Assembly: GCF_011758765.1 (NCBI RefSeq)
Contig: NZ_JAANOU010000001.1
Location: forward strand, 1,674,001-1,738,000
DNA: 64,000 nt
Origin: Amycolatopsis viridis
Lineage (GTDB): Bacteria; Actinomycetota; Actinomycetes; Mycobacteriales; Pseudonocardiaceae
Reading direction: 5' to 3'
Within the stretch, counting starts at the first letter, position 1, and each line of letters opens with the position of its first letter. A program made the position numbers and the translations under genes. Positions 9,156 to 17,548 of the stretch are shown in pieces. The notes beneath the pieces were generated by a model, which was not told where the DNA came from, did not search any database, and worked only from the letters and a program-made list of their open reading frames with translations.

Positions 9156-9934
9156 TGCCCGCGCTCACCGACTCCGCCACCATGCTGCGGCGCAACCTCC
9201 GCCACGCGCTGCGCTACCCGTCGCTGACGCTGAGCGTCGCCGCGATGCCGATCCTGATGCTCCTGCTGTTCAACTACGTCTTCGGCGGCGCGATCGGCGC
9301 CGGCCTCACCGGCAGGCCCGCCGGCGGCGACTACCTCGCCTACCTGGTGCCCGGGATGCTGTTGCTCACCGTGGGATCGGCCACGATGCCGGTCGCCGTG
9401 GCGATCTGCACCGACCTGACCGAGGGCATCGTCGCCCGCTTCCGCACCATGGCGATCGCCCGCGCGTCCGTCCTCACCGGACACGTCCTGGGCAACGTGA
9501 TCCAGGCCGTGGCGAGCCTGGTGATCGTCCTCGGCGTGTCCCTGCTGCTGGGCTTCCGCAGCTCGGCCGGGGTCGGGGACTGGTTGCTCGTGGCCGCTGT
9601 CCTGCTGCTGCTCACGCTCGGGCTCAGCTGGTTCTCCGCCGCGCTCGGCCAGATCTCCAAGACACCCGAGGGGGCGAGCAACATCGTGATGCCGATGACG
9701 TTGCTGCTGCCGTTCCTGTCCAGCGCTTTCGTGCCGCTGGAGTCGATGCCGGCCGGCATCCGCTGGTTCGCCGAGTACCAGCCGTTCACCGCGGTCATCG
9801 AGACCCTGCGCGGGCTGCTCGCCGGCACGCCGGTCGGGTGGTACGGCTGGGCCGCGGTCGGCTGGGGGGTGGGCATCGCCCTGCTCGGCTACCTGTGGTC
9901 GAAGGCGCTGTTCAACCGCGAACCGACGCGCTGA
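9155..9934 (+). CDS. ABC exporter permease, DrrB-like (ABC-2 type)
   Basis: A 259-residue ABC-2 permease with six hydrophobic segments. It contains the family features LVPGMLLLTVGSATMPVAVAICTDLTEGIVARFRTM (shown as positions about 65-100, with the conserved RFRTM) and the late EGASNIVMPMTLLLPFLSSAFVP segment with the amphipathic linker ahead of it. It pairs with the ATPase just upstream for export of a lipophilic compound. The last 23 bp overlap the convergent SARP gene. Confidence 0.9.
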   Translation: MPALTDSATMLRRNLRHALRYPSLTLSVAAMPILMLLLFNYVFGGAIGAGLTGRPAGGDYLAYLVPGMLLLTVGSATMPVAVAICTDLTEGIVARFRTMAIARASVLTGHVLGNVIQAVASLVIVLGVSLLLGFRSSAGVGDWLLVAAVLLLLTLGLSWFSAALGQISKTPEGASNIVMPMTLLLPFLSSAFVPLESMPAGIRWFAEYQPFTAVIETLRGLLAGTPVGWYGWAAVGWGVGIALLGYLWSKALFNREPTR

Positions 9935-12900
9935 CGAGCTCCAGCGCCGCGGCGAGCAGGTCCTCGGGGGCCAGGCCGGCGTACTCCGACACCGCGGCGG
10001 AGTACGCCGGCCCGTCCGCGTTCACGACCGCGGCCCGGATCCCGGCGGGGCTCATCGTGGGCTGGAAGTTGCGCAGGAACCCCATGTGTTCGGCCAGCGC
10101 GATCATCCGCACGCCGGTCGGGTCGCCGCGGTCCAAGGCCACCATGCCGGCCGCCACGAGCGCCGCCCCGCGCACCGGCATCCCGATCAGGTACGCGGGC
10201 AGCTTCGCCGCCTGCTCGCTGAACAACTGCGCGACCAGCACCGGCAGTTCGCCAATCAGGTCCCCGATCAGGTCCAGCCGGCCGTGCTGCGCGTGGGCGA
10301 CCACAGTGACGGCGGTCAGCTCCAGCGTCCAGGCATCCAGCCCGGGCGCTTCGCGCAGGCCGAGGAAGCCGTTGGCGCGCTGACGGGCGACGGCCTGCCG
10401 CCAGAGCACGAGGCCGCGGTCGACCTCGTTCCGCGCCAGCGCGATCTCGGCGCGCACGCCCATGTCGAAGGTGAGCAGGTCGAACCGGTCTTCCACGCCG
10501 GCGGAGCCGGACCCGGCGAGCAACCGTTCTGCCTCGTCGACCTCACCCGCTTGCAGTGCGGCGAGCATCAGACCCCAGCGGAGCCCGAGCGTGTCGGGCC
10601 AGGGCGTCACATCCTCCACCAACCGGATGGCCGCCCGCAGGTGCCGGCTGGCCGACACCGCGTCGCCGCGCTGCAGGTACAACTCGCCGATGCGGGCGTG
10701 TGTCATCAGCCGTAGCCACGCACCGCCCGCCTCCGCAGCGGCCTCGAGCATGCGCAGGGCCGCGGTGAGCGCCTGGCCGGCATCACCCTCGGTTTCCCAC
10801 CGGTAGCTGTCCACGGCGCGCGCGACGAAGGCGAGCAGCGGGAAACCGCTGTCGCACAAGGCTTTCAGGGCGCGGCGGTCGGGAAGCATGATCTCGGGGA
10901 ACGCGCACAGCGTGATCGACAGCGCCCGGATCAGGGTCGTCGGCGGCGCTTCGGGCAGACGCCGCAGGACGATCAGCGAGCGCATTGCGCGGGGGCCGCG
11001 GAGCATGAAGGCCGTCACGGTGCACGCGGCGGCCGCGCTCCGCGTCACCTCGACGAACGCGGGCTCCGGGTGGAAGTGCGCCAGCACGTCCGGGACCTCG
11101 ACGGCCAGGCCGGCGAGGCGACCGAAGTTGGAGTCGAACATCCACAGGGCGCCCAGCGCCGCAGCCGCGGCCGCGACCGTCGGGCCGTCGGCGCGTTCGA
11201 GGCCCAGCCGGAGCGCCGCCGCGAGGTTGTCCCGTTCGGCCCGGATCCGTTCGGTGGCCGCGGAGGGGTTGTCCGCGAACACCGCTTCGTGGTGCGCCCG
11301 ACCGAAATCCTGCGCCCAGGCGAGAAAATCGCCGGTGGCCCGGTCGGTTTCACCCGCCTCGTCCAGGCGGGCGGCACCGAACTCGCGGACCGTCTCCAGC
11401 ATCCGGAACCGGGTGCCGGCGGGAGTGTCGCTCACCTTGAGCAGGGACTGCCCGGTCAGTTCGTCGAGGACGTCGAGCGTGTCCCGCTCACCGAGCAGGT
11501 GCCGGGCGGCGTCCTCGGTGAACCCGCCGGGGAAGACCGACAGCGCGCGCAGTCCGGCCTGGGCGGGTTCGTCGAGCAGGTGCCAGCTCCAGTCGACGAC
11601 CGCCGCCAGCGTGCGGTGCCGCTGCGGCGCGTCGCGCGGGCCGCCGCGCAGCAGCGCGAACCGGTCGGTGAGCCTGCGGGCGATCTCGGCGACCGACAAG
11701 ACCCGCACCCGCGCGGCCGCCAGCTCGACGGCGAGCGGCAGTCCGTCCAGGCGGCGGCACAGGCCGGCCACGATGTCCGCGGGCAGGTCGGCATCCGGCC
11801 GTGCAGCACGGGCTCGCTGCGTGAACAGCTCGACCGTCGCGGCCAGGCCCAGCTCCGGCAGCGGGTAGACCGATTCCGACGACAGCCCCAGCGGAGCCCG
11901 GCTGGTGGTCAGCACCCGCACGTCATGGGTTCTCGAGACCAGCGCCCCGACCAGCTCGGCGACCCCGTCGAGGACCTGCTCGCAGTTGTCCAGGATCAGC
12001 AACGCCGGAGCGGCACCGAGGACCTCGGCGACGCCGGACAGTTCGTCGGGTGGGAGCGGGGACCGCGACCGCAGCAGCTCCCCGACCCCGAGCGCGCTCG
12101 CGACGTGCCGCACCACGTCGCCGTCGGCGCGGACGGCGGCCAGCGGGACGAAATGCACCAGCGGCTGTTCGGCGTCCCGCCCGACGGCGTGCGCGATACG
12201 GGTCTTGCCGATACCGCCGGGGCCGGTGATCGTGGTGACCCGGGACCGGCGCAGCAGGCTGCGGATCGCCGCGAGGTCGTCGGTGCGGCCGACCAGGGGA
12301 TTGGACTCGTGCGGAATACCGTGCCGGACGGCCGGCGCGCCCGCGCGCAACGTTTCGCGGTGCCACGCCTGCAGCTCGGCGTCCGGGTCGGTGCCGAGGT
12401 CGTCGCGCAGCTTCCGGCGGTAGGCCTCGTAACGCGCCAGTGCGGCGGACGGGCCGACCGTGGCGGACTCCGAGCGCAGGAGTTCCAGCAGCACTTCCTC
12501 GTCGCGCGGGTGCTCGCGGGCCGCGTCGGTGAGCGGTTCGATCGCCTCGGCGTGACGGCCCAGCCGGGACAGCGCCAGCCCACGGGCGCGGACCAGGAAC
12601 CGGTGCGCGGGACGGAGTTCGCGACGCAGGGTGGACAGCGGGTCCAGTGCGTCGTCCGCCGTGCCGTCCCACAACCGCAGCCCGGCCTCGGCTTCGGCGA
12701 GCGCGGTGCGCGGGTCGCCGGTGCGGGCTGCGGACGCGTGCCGGTGCAACGCGGTGGTGTCGACCTGGCCCGCGGTCAGTGTGAGCCGGTAGCCGGCCGG
12801 TGTGCTGGCGATCAGGTCGGCGCCCAGCTGGGCGCGTGCCCGCGAAACGAGGATCTGCAGGGCTTTGACGGGGTTTTCCGGTTGTTCGTCCGGCCACAGC

Positions 12901-13037
12901 CCCTCGATCAGGCGGCCGGTCCCGCACCCGCCGGGCAGGTCGGCAGCGAGCAGCGCGAGAAGGTCCCGCAGACGCGGCGCGGTGATTTCGCGGCCGCGGC
13001 AGACGACCTCCGGCAAGAGGCGCAGCTCGACGGTCAC
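9912..13037 (-). CDS. AfsR/SARP-type regulator (BTAD + NB-ARC ATPase)
   Basis: A 1041-residue regulator. Residues 1-90 form an OmpR-like winged helix; about 95-235 are the bacterial transcriptional activator domain (RYEAYRRKLRDDLGTDPDAEL); an STAND ATPase follows with P-loop GPGGIGKT at 272-279, LLILDNCEQV and GLPLAVELAAARVR; the rest is TPR-like. SARPs activate secondary-metabolite or stress genes through direct repeats near promoters. It starts at GTG 13037, 9 nt after mmcQ in the same direction, and converges with drrAB with a 23-bp overlap. Control of the neighbouring exporter is possible but unproven. Confidence 0.9.
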   Translation of the reverse strand: MTVELRLLPEVVCRGREITAPRLRDLLALLAADLPGGCGTGRLIEGLWPDEQPENPVKALQILVSRARAQLGADLIASTPAGYRLTLTAGQVDTTALHRHASAARTGDPRTALAEAEAGLRLWDGTADDALDPLSTLRRELRPAHRFLVRARGLALSRLGRHAEAIEPLTDAAREHPRDEEVLLELLRSESATVGPSAALARYEAYRRKLRDDLGTDPDAELQAWHRETLRAGAPAVRHGIPHESNPLVGRTDDLAAIRSLLRRSRVTTITGPGGIGKTRIAHAVGRDAEQPLVHFVPLAAVRADGDVVRHVASALGVGELLRSRSPLPPDELSGVAEVLGAAPALLILDNCEQVLDGVAELVGALVSRTHDVRVLTTSRAPLGLSSESVYPLPELGLAATVELFTQRARAARPDADLPADIVAGLCRRLDGLPLAVELAAARVRVLSVAEIARRLTDRFALLRGGPRDAPQRHRTLAAVVDWSWHLLDEPAQAGLRALSVFPGGFTEDAARHLLGERDTLDVLDELTGQSLLKVSDTPAGTRFRMLETVREFGAARLDEAGETDRATGDFLAWAQDFGRAHHEAVFADNPSAATERIRAERDNLAAALRLGLERADGPTVAAAAAALGALWMFDSNFGRLAGLAVEVPDVLAHFHPEPAFVEVTRSAAAACTVTAFMLRGPRAMRSLIVLRRLPEAPPTTLIRALSITLCAFPEIMLPDRRALKALCDSGFPLLAFVARAVDSYRWETEGDAGQALTAALRMLEAAAEAGGAWLRLMTHARIGELYLQRGDAVSASRHLRAAIRLVEDVTPWPDTLGLRWGLMLAALQAGEVDEAERLLAGSGSAGVEDRFDLLTFDMGVRAEIALARNEVDRGLVLWRQAVARQRANGFLGLREAPGLDAWTLELTAVTVVAHAQHGRLDLIGDLIGELPVLVAQLFSEQAAKLPAYLIGMPVRGAALVAAGMVALDRGDPTGVRMIALAEHMGFLRNFQPTMSPAGIRAAVVNADGPAYSAAVSEYAGLAPEDLLAAALELVSASVRG

Positions 13038-13046
13038 CGGAGTAGG

Positions 13047-13439
13047 TTAGTCCGTCCGCGGGGCCGCCTTCTCCTGGCTCAGCGCGGTCCAGTGGAGTTT
13101 CTCCTGTTCCCGCCGCGGCAGGCCGGCGACCACGAGGTCGTAGGAGTCCTCGATCATCTCCCGGACCAGGTCGTCGGGCACCGAGCCGTCCAGGACGACC
13201 GTGTTCCAGTGCCGCTTGTTCAGGTGGTAGCCGGGCGTGATGGCCTCGTGGTCGTGCCGCAGCTGCACCGCCAGGTCCGGGTCGCACTTGAGGCTGATCC
13301 GCAGCGGCCGGGACTTCAGCGCGCTGAGCGCGAACATCTTGCCGGCGACCTTGAACACGCTGCTGGCCTCGTCGAACGGGAACTCCTCGCGGGCCCCGGG
13401 GAACGACAGGCACAGCTCCTTCAGCGCGGCAGGCGTCAT
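13047..13439 (-). CDS. MmcQ/YjbR family protein
   Basis: A 130-residue cytoplasmic protein of the MmcQ/YjbR family (CyaY-like fold). Typical segments are CLSFPGAREEFPFDEASSVFKV, the central MFALSALKSRPLRISLKCDP, and PGYHLNKRHWNTVVLDG with the invariant HWN. Family members are often annotated as DNA-binding, but their function is not established. It probably forms an operon with the SARP gene 9 nt downstream and is divergent from arsR. Confidence 0.88.
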   Translation of the reverse strand: MTPAALKELCLSFPGAREEFPFDEASSVFKVAGKMFALSALKSRPLRISLKCDPDLAVQLRHDHEAITPGYHLNKRHWNTVVLDGSVPDDLVREMIEDSYDLVVAGLPRREQEKLHWTALSQEKAAPRTD

Positions 13440-13456
13440 GGTCCCAGGCTAACGGG

Positions 13457-13484
13457 TTGACACATTCCCATATGGGTATATATT
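13457..13484 (+). promoter_or_regulatory. Consensus promoter with internal palindrome, leaderless arsR
   Basis: TTGACA (13457-13462) and TATATT (13479-13484) are separated by 16 bp. The -10 box ends 6 bp before the arsR ATG at 13491, so the mRNA should be leaderless. The spacer holds the perfect palindrome CCCATATGGG (13467-13476), a likely autorepression operator. Confidence 0.75.
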
Positions 13485-13490
13485 GGGTGC

Positions 13491-13847
13491 ATGGCACGGG
13501 CAGCGACGACAGCGGACGCGTTCAACGCGGTGGCCGAACCGCGGCGGCGGCAGATCCTCGACCTCCTGGCGGGCGGGGAGAAACCGGTGAACGAGCTGGT
13601 GGCGGTGCTCGCGCTGGCTCAGCCGCTGGTGTCGAAGCACCTGCGGGTCCTGCGGGAGGTGGGCCTGGTGGAGGTTCGTGACTCGGGGCGCCAGCGGGTG
13701 TACCGGCTCAACGCCCGCCCGTTGAAGGACATCGACGACTGGGTGAGCGGGTACCGGCGTTGGTGGTCCGGGCGCTTCGACCGGATGGACGTGGTTCTGG
13801 CGGAACTGAAGGAATCGGAGGACGGAGATGAGCACGGTGACCAGTAG
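13491..13847 (+). CDS. ArsR-family HTH regulator
   Basis: A 118-residue ArsR/SmtB-fold repressor. It begins AFNAVAEPRRRQILDLLAGGEKPVNEL; the recognition helix region ALAQPLVSKHLRVLREVGLVEVRDSGRQRVYRLN is typical of the sub-group coupled to SRPBCC proteins, and no metal-binding CxC motif is present. The last 20 bp overlap the SRPBCC gene, so the two are co-translated. The palindrome in its own promoter suggests autoregulation. Confidence 0.92.
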   Translation: MARAATTADAFNAVAEPRRRQILDLLAGGEKPVNELVAVLALAQPLVSKHLRVLREVGLVEVRDSGRQRVYRLNARPLKDIDDWVSGYRRWWSGRFDRMDVVLAELKESEDGDEHGDQ

Positions 13848-14316
13848 TGGAACGGCAGTGGTGACGCTCCCGGCGGACAACCAGATCCTGATCACGCGCG
13901 AGTTCGACGCGCCGGCACGCCTGGTGTGGAAGGCGTGGACGACGCCGGAGCTGATCAAGCGGTGGTGGGCCGGTGAGCGCGGTGAGGTGACCTCGGTCGA
14001 GGTCGATCTGCGGGTCGGCGGCCGGTGGCGGAACGTGATGATCGCCGACGGCGGGTTCGAGGTCGCCTTCCACGGCGAGTACCGGGAAATCGTGGAGCAC
14101 GAGCGGATCGTGTCCACCGAGGTGTACGAGGGCCTGCCGGACGCGTCCTCGCTGAACACGCTGACGCTGGTCGAGCGCGACGGGCGCACCACGTTGACGG
14201 TGCTGGCCGAGTACCCCAGCAAGGAGCTGCGCGACGGGCACCTGGAATCCGGGATGGAAGGCGGCATGCAGGAGTCGCTGGACAGGCTGGAGCAGGTGGC
14301 GGCCTCGCTGGGCTGA
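13828..14316 (+). CDS. SRPBCC (AHSA1-like) domain protein
   Basis: A 162-residue START/Bet v1-like (SRPBCC) protein of the activator-of-Hsp90-ATPase-homology 1 group. Marker segments are ITREFDAPARLVWKAWTTPEL, IKRWWAGE and GRWRNVMIADGGFEVAFHGEYREI. Such proteins bind hydrophobic ligands and are almost always coupled to an ArsR regulator, as here. The start lies inside the end of arsR behind GGAGGACGGAG. Ligand and physiological role are unknown. Confidence 0.9.
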   Translation: MSTVTSSGTAVVTLPADNQILITREFDAPARLVWKAWTTPELIKRWWAGERGEVTSVEVDLRVGGRWRNVMIADGGFEVAFHGEYREIVEHERIVSTEVYEGLPDASSLNTLTLVERDGRTTLTVLAEYPSKELRDGHLESGMEGGMQESLDRLEQVAASLG

Positions 14317-14333
14317 CGCGGCGGAAGCGACGG

Positions 14334-14361
14334 GTGGGGGCCACGTACGCGTGGCCCCCAC
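14334..14361. terminator. Bidirectional terminator hairpin
   Basis: Perfect 12-bp stem GTGGGGGCCACG / CGTGGCCCCCAC with a TACG tetraloop, placed exactly between the convergent SRPBCC (ends 14316) and NUDIX (ends 14364) genes. Confidence 0.8.
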
Positions 14362-14363
14362 TG

Positions 14364-14846
14364 TCACGCGTCCAGAACTCCGCGCGCCACCAGCGTTTCC
14401 CGCAGGCGTGCCAGCATGGGCACCTGTCCTTTCACGAGCAGCTCGGCGGCCCGGTCCGGGTCCGTCCACTCCACACGGTCGACCTCGGGGAACTCCTGCA
14501 CCCGCCCGGAACCCTTCGGCCACTCCATCTGGAACGTGTTGCTCTCGAACCGCGCCGGGTCGAAGTCGCCCTCGGCGGCGAAGGTCGTGACGACCTTGCC
14601 GCTCGACTGGCGGAACGAGCCCAGGTCCACGGTTTCCCCCGTCAGCACCGGTTCGCCGACTTCCTCCGCGAACTCGCGGCGGGCCGCGAGCAGCGGGTCC
14701 TCGTCGGTGTACTCGCCCTTCGGGATGGACCAGGCGCGCTCGTTCTTGCGCGCCCAGAACGGGCCGCCCATGTGGGCGATGAGCACCTCGAGCCGCCGGT
14801 CGCCGGTGAGCCGGTAGAGCAGGAACGCCGCGCTCTTCCTGGGCAC
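14364..14846 (-). CDS. NUDIX hydrolase
   Basis: A 160-residue NUDIX protein. The box GEYTDEDPLLAARREFAEEVG matches EX7REUXEEXG exactly, but the leading glycine is one residue closer to the first glutamate than in the GX5E consensus. The metal-binding REFAEEVG core is intact. The preceding WARKNERAWSIPKG is typical of small NUDIX phosphohydrolases that clean up nucleotide derivatives. It lies 4 nt downstream of the nitroreductase gene in the same direction, so the two form an operon. Confidence 0.88.
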   Translation of the reverse strand: MPRKSAAFLLYRLTGDRRLEVLIAHMGGPFWARKNERAWSIPKGEYTDEDPLLAARREFAEEVGEPVLTGETVDLGSFRQSSGKVVTTFAAEGDFDPARFESNTFQMEWPKGSGRVQEFPEVDRVEWTDPDRAAELLVKGQVPMLARLRETLVARGVLDA

Positions 14847-14850
14847 CGGG

Positions 14851-15486
14851 TCACCACCCGTCGTGGTGGAGGACCTCGGACAGCGGCTGGCGTTTCGCCG
14901 GCTTGAACGTCTCGCCGGTGTAGAAGGCGGTCGGGATCAGCGCGGCCTGGCGGACGTGGCCGGGGATGCCGAGGAGCTCGGCGGCCTCCCGCTCGTAGGC
15001 CAGGTGCAGCGTGGTCCAGGCCGTGCCGAGGCCCAGGGTGCGGGCGGCCAGCATGTAGCTCCACACCGCGGGCAGGATCGAGCCCCACAGACCGGCCTGG
15101 TTGCCGGCCGGGAGGTCCCCGCCCGGCACGTGGATGGCCGGCACCAGCAGGACCGGCACCTCCGCCATGTGCTCGGCCAGGTAGTCGGCGCTGCTCATCA
15201 CCCGGTGCTGGGTGGCGGCGCGGTCGGCGTCGTCCCGGTAGCGCTCCTCCGGCGAGGGGCCGCTCGCCCGGTAGGCGCGGTAGGACTTCGCGTAGAGATC
15301 GGCGAGCTGGGCGCGCAGATCCGCGTCGGTGACCACGATCCAGTGCCAGTCCTGCCGGTTCGACCCGGTCGGCGCCTGCAACGCGAGGGTGATCGCCCGC
15401 TCGATCAGCTCGTTGGGCACCGGACGGGACAGGTCCAGCCGCTTGCGCACGCTGCGGGTGGTGGTCAACAGCTCCTCTGGTGTCAT
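14851..15486 (-). CDS. Nitroreductase-family flavoprotein
   Basis: A 211-residue FMN-dependent nitroreductase-fold protein. The N-terminal TTTRSVRKRLDLSRPVPNELI gives the FMN-phosphate-binding RSVR motif, then ALQAPTGSNRQDWHWIVV, and late GLGTAWTTLHLAYEREAAELLGIP, the family's second FMN segment. It reduces an unknown substrate with NAD(P)H. I start at ATG 15486 (MTPEELL), since the upstream open frame has no family similarity and overlaps the dodecin gene. It is in an operon with the NUDIX gene. Confidence 0.88.
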   Translation of the reverse strand: MTPEELLTTTRSVRKRLDLSRPVPNELIERAITLALQAPTGSNRQDWHWIVVTDADLRAQLADLYAKSYRAYRASGPSPEERYRDDADRAATQHRVMSSADYLAEHMAEVPVLLVPAIHVPGGDLPAGNQAGLWGSILPAVWSYMLAARTLGLGTAWTTLHLAYEREAAELLGIPGHVRQAALIPTAFYTGETFKPAKRQPLSEVLHHDGW

Positions 15487-15657
15487 GCCCCCGATCCTGG
15501 CACGGGCGGAATCACGGGTGTGGCACGCGTGGGCGCGCGGACTCGCTGCGGGTCCGGGGCTACGGCGGGCCCCTCGGACGTGGCGAGCGGGATGCGGGTG
15601 CGGGTGCGCCGGGTGACAATGCCGGGGCCGGTATTCGCCGAGGGCAAGGAGGCCGTC

Positions 15658-15873
15658 ATGGCCGGGCACACCTACCGCGTCACCGAGATCGTTGGTTCGT
15701 CCAGCGAAAGCCTCGACGCGGCGATCCGCGGGGGCATCGAGCGTGCTTCGCGGACGTTGCGGGAGCTGGACTGGTTCGAGGTGACCGAGATCCGCGGCCA
15801 CATCGAGAACGGCGCGATCGGCCACTTCCAGGTCGGCATGAAGGTCGGGTTCCGCCTGGAGGACGCGGACTGA
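15658..15873 (+). CDS. Dodecin family flavin-binding protein
   Basis: A complete 71-residue dodecin. The pattern YRVTEIVGSSSESLDAAIRG, then RASRTLRELDWFEVTEIRG and GHFQVGMKVGFRLE, matches the family along its whole length. The tryptophan of LDWFEV stacks against the isoalloxazine ring in the known structures. Dodecins form hollow 12-mers that store or buffer flavins. The ATG follows AGGAGG at ideal spacing. The gene is monocistronic, divergent from the nitroreductase gene. Confidence 0.95.
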   Translation: MAGHTYRVTEIVGSSSESLDAAIRGGIERASRTLRELDWFEVTEIRGHIENGAIGHFQVGMKVGFRLEDAD

Positions 15874-15945
15874 TCGGCGCGCGATCGGCGTTCTCGCGCC
15901 AGGATGAGGACCAACGGTGGGAACTGGATCACCGAGGCGGACTCG

Positions 15946-16269
15946 TCATTCTGGTCGGTAGGACGGAGACAGCACGGTTCGCAGCGGCGCCATCACGTCA
16001 GGAGTCAACCGGCAGGACTCCGCGCCGAACTCGATCATGGGAACGAACCCGAACGCCGCGGCAACCTCGTTGAAGAACACCGCCAGCTCCCGGGGGCGGG
16101 AACCACTCAACTCCATCTCGCCGGCATCCAGCAGCTCGCGGAGAAAATCGATCCGGTCAGCCGGCGTGCTCCCCTGCACGATGAACGAGAGCTCGTTCCG
16201 GACACCGACCGAGTCCTCCCACCTTCTCGTGGGGTTCAACGCGGGGTTCGCAGAGACATCCTCGACCAT
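15946..16269 (-). CDS. Hypothetical protein
   Basis: I do not recognise this 107-residue protein. It begins MVEDVSANPALNPTRRWED, is soluble and mixed-charge, and has a central NELSFIVQGSTPADRIDFLRELLDAGEM and a late VFFNEVAAAFGFVPMIEFGA. It has no signal peptide or membrane segment. ATG 16269 is chosen because of GGGGAAGG about ten nt upstream; the open frame continues upstream through the CBS terminator region without support. Codon use is GC3-rich like its neighbours, so it is probably real. Confidence 0.5.
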   Translation of the reverse strand: MVEDVSANPALNPTRRWEDSVGVRNELSFIVQGSTPADRIDFLRELLDAGEMELSGSRPRELAVFFNEVAAAFGFVPMIEFGAESCRLTPDVMAPLRTVLSPSYRPE

Positions 16270-16316
16270 TCGATGAGCACCTTCCCCTGGCCACGAACGG
16301 CCCCAACAAAAACAGC

Positions 16317-16376
16317 GCTCCGGCCGGGGAAAGGCCACCCGAACGAGTCGTCGGTGGCTCCTCACCCGGCCGGAGC
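16317..16376 (-). terminator. Nested terminator hairpin of the CBS gene
   Basis: Outer perfect 12-bp stem GCTCCGGCCGGG (16317-16328) / CCCGGCCGGAGC (16365-16376). The 36-nt loop contains a second stem GCCACC / GGTGGC. It begins 11 nt after the end of the CBS gene. Confidence 0.65.
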
Positions 16377-16386
16377 AGCGGTGGTA

Positions 16387-16803
16387 TCAGTCGGTCGAGA
16401 GCGCCTGGACCAGGTCGCCGACCTGCGGATCCGTCAGGGCGCGGGCGACGTCGGCCTGGGCGACGATCCCGACCAGGTCGTGGCCGTCGATCACCGGCAA
16501 CCGCCGCACCTTGTGGCTCGACATCGTGCGCAGGATTTCCTCCGCGTCGTCGTCGGCACCGATGGTGACGGCCTCCCCCTGGGCCAGTTCCCCGACGCTC
16601 AGGGCGCGCGGGTCCTTGCCCTCCGCCAGCACCTTGACCACGATGTCGCGGTCGGTCAGCATGCCCTTCAACCGGTTGTCCTCACCGCAGATGGGCATTG
16701 CGCCGACCTGCAGCTCCGCCATCCGCTTCGCGGCGTCGAGCACCGTGTCGCTGGTGCGGACGCACTCGGGGTCGGACGTCATGATTTCGCGAGCCTTGGT
16801 CAT
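16387..16803 (-). CDS. CBS-domain-pair protein
   Basis: A stand-alone pair of CBS domains, 138 residues. CBS1 is about residues 5-60 (IMTSDPECVRTSDTVLDAAKRM ... GMLTDRDIVVKV) and CBS2 about 70-130 (AVTIGADDDAEEILRTMSSHKVRRLPVIDG ... LVGIVAQADVARAL). The TDRDI and QADVA positions mark the usual adenosyl-nucleotide sites. These proteins are common energy- or stress-responsive regulators in actinobacteria (hypoxic-response-like). ATG 16803 is chosen because upstream codons lack family similarity. Confidence 0.92.
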   Translation of the reverse strand: MTKAREIMTSDPECVRTSDTVLDAAKRMAELQVGAMPICGEDNRLKGMLTDRDIVVKVLAEGKDPRALSVGELAQGEAVTIGADDDAEEILRTMSSHKVRRLPVIDGHDLVGIVAQADVARALTDPQVGDLVQALSTD

Positions 16804-16918
16804 CTTCTCTGCCTGCCTCCGATCCACGCCGAACTGGGCCCTCCCCGCATACCCGGCCCGACCGGGGGCAAACGCGTCCGCCCGCCGCTGCGCCGCGGCC
16901 CGTTGGTTTACTCGACGC

Positions 16919-17548
16919 ATGCCCGACCTCCAGATCCACTACGACGTCCCGGCCGGCGGTGACCTGGCCACCCACTACGCCCGCGGCGAGTCGCGGCCCA
17001 TCACCGTCGTCGGCAACCCGGTGCTGCACGAGCGCTGCGCCGACGTCACCGACTTCGGCGACGACCTGGCCCGTCTGGTGTCCGACCTGTTCGCGAGCAT
17101 GCGCACCGCCCGCGGCGTCGGCCTCGCGGCCAACCAGATCGGCGTGCCGCTGCGCGTGTTCGTCTACCTCTGCCCGGAGAGCTACGACCGCGCCGAGGAC
17201 GAGGTGTGGCACGCCGGGCACGTGGTCAACCCGGTCGTGGAGGTCACCGGCGACGGCACCGGCGCGCACGCGGAAGGGTGCCTGTCCGTGCCGGGCGCGC
17301 GGGCGGTCGTCCCGCGTGCCGCCCGCGTCACGGTCCGCGGCTTCGATCTGGCCGGCAACCCCGTCGAGGTGACCGGACGCGATCTGCTGGCGCGGTGTTT
17401 CCAGCACGAGACCGACCACCTCGACGGCCACCTGTACCTCGACCACCTCACCGCCGAGGCCCGCGAGACGGCCCTCGGCGAGATGAGCGAACCCGCCTAC
17501 CCGGTCGTCCCGAATCCCACCGCCGCGCAGGACGCCACCCGGTCGTGA
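16919..17548 (+). CDS. def: Peptide deformylase
   Basis: Removes the formyl group from nascent proteins. All three motifs are present in the 209-residue product: GVGLAANQIG (motif 1), EGCLSVPG (motif 2, metal-ligand cysteine) and QHETDHLDG (motif 3, HExxH with both metal histidines). An N-terminal extension of about 25 residues precedes the usual RPITVVGNPVLH start, as in many actinomycete secondary deformylases. There is no fmt gene next to it, so it may be an accessory copy. No Shine-Dalgarno sequence precedes ATG 16919. Confidence 0.93.
   Translation: MPDLQIHYDVPAGGDLATHYARGESRPITVVGNPVLHERCADVTDFGDDLARLVSDLFASMRTARGVGLAANQIGVPLRVFVYLCPESYDRAEDEVWHAGHVVNPVVEVTGDGTGAHAEGCLSVPGARAVVPRAARVTVRGFDLAGNPVEVTGRDLLARCFQHETDHLDGHLYLDHLTAEARETALGEMSEPAYPVVPNPTAAQDATRS

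Noticed and set aside
11070-13460. Long plus-strand open frame (796 codons) opposite the SARP gene
   Set aside because: It is the GC-biased shadow of a gene with clear domains; the translation is arginine/glycine/glutamine-rich without motifs. The same holds for 22583-25462 (minus), 41425-44418 (plus) and 58272-60407 (plus).
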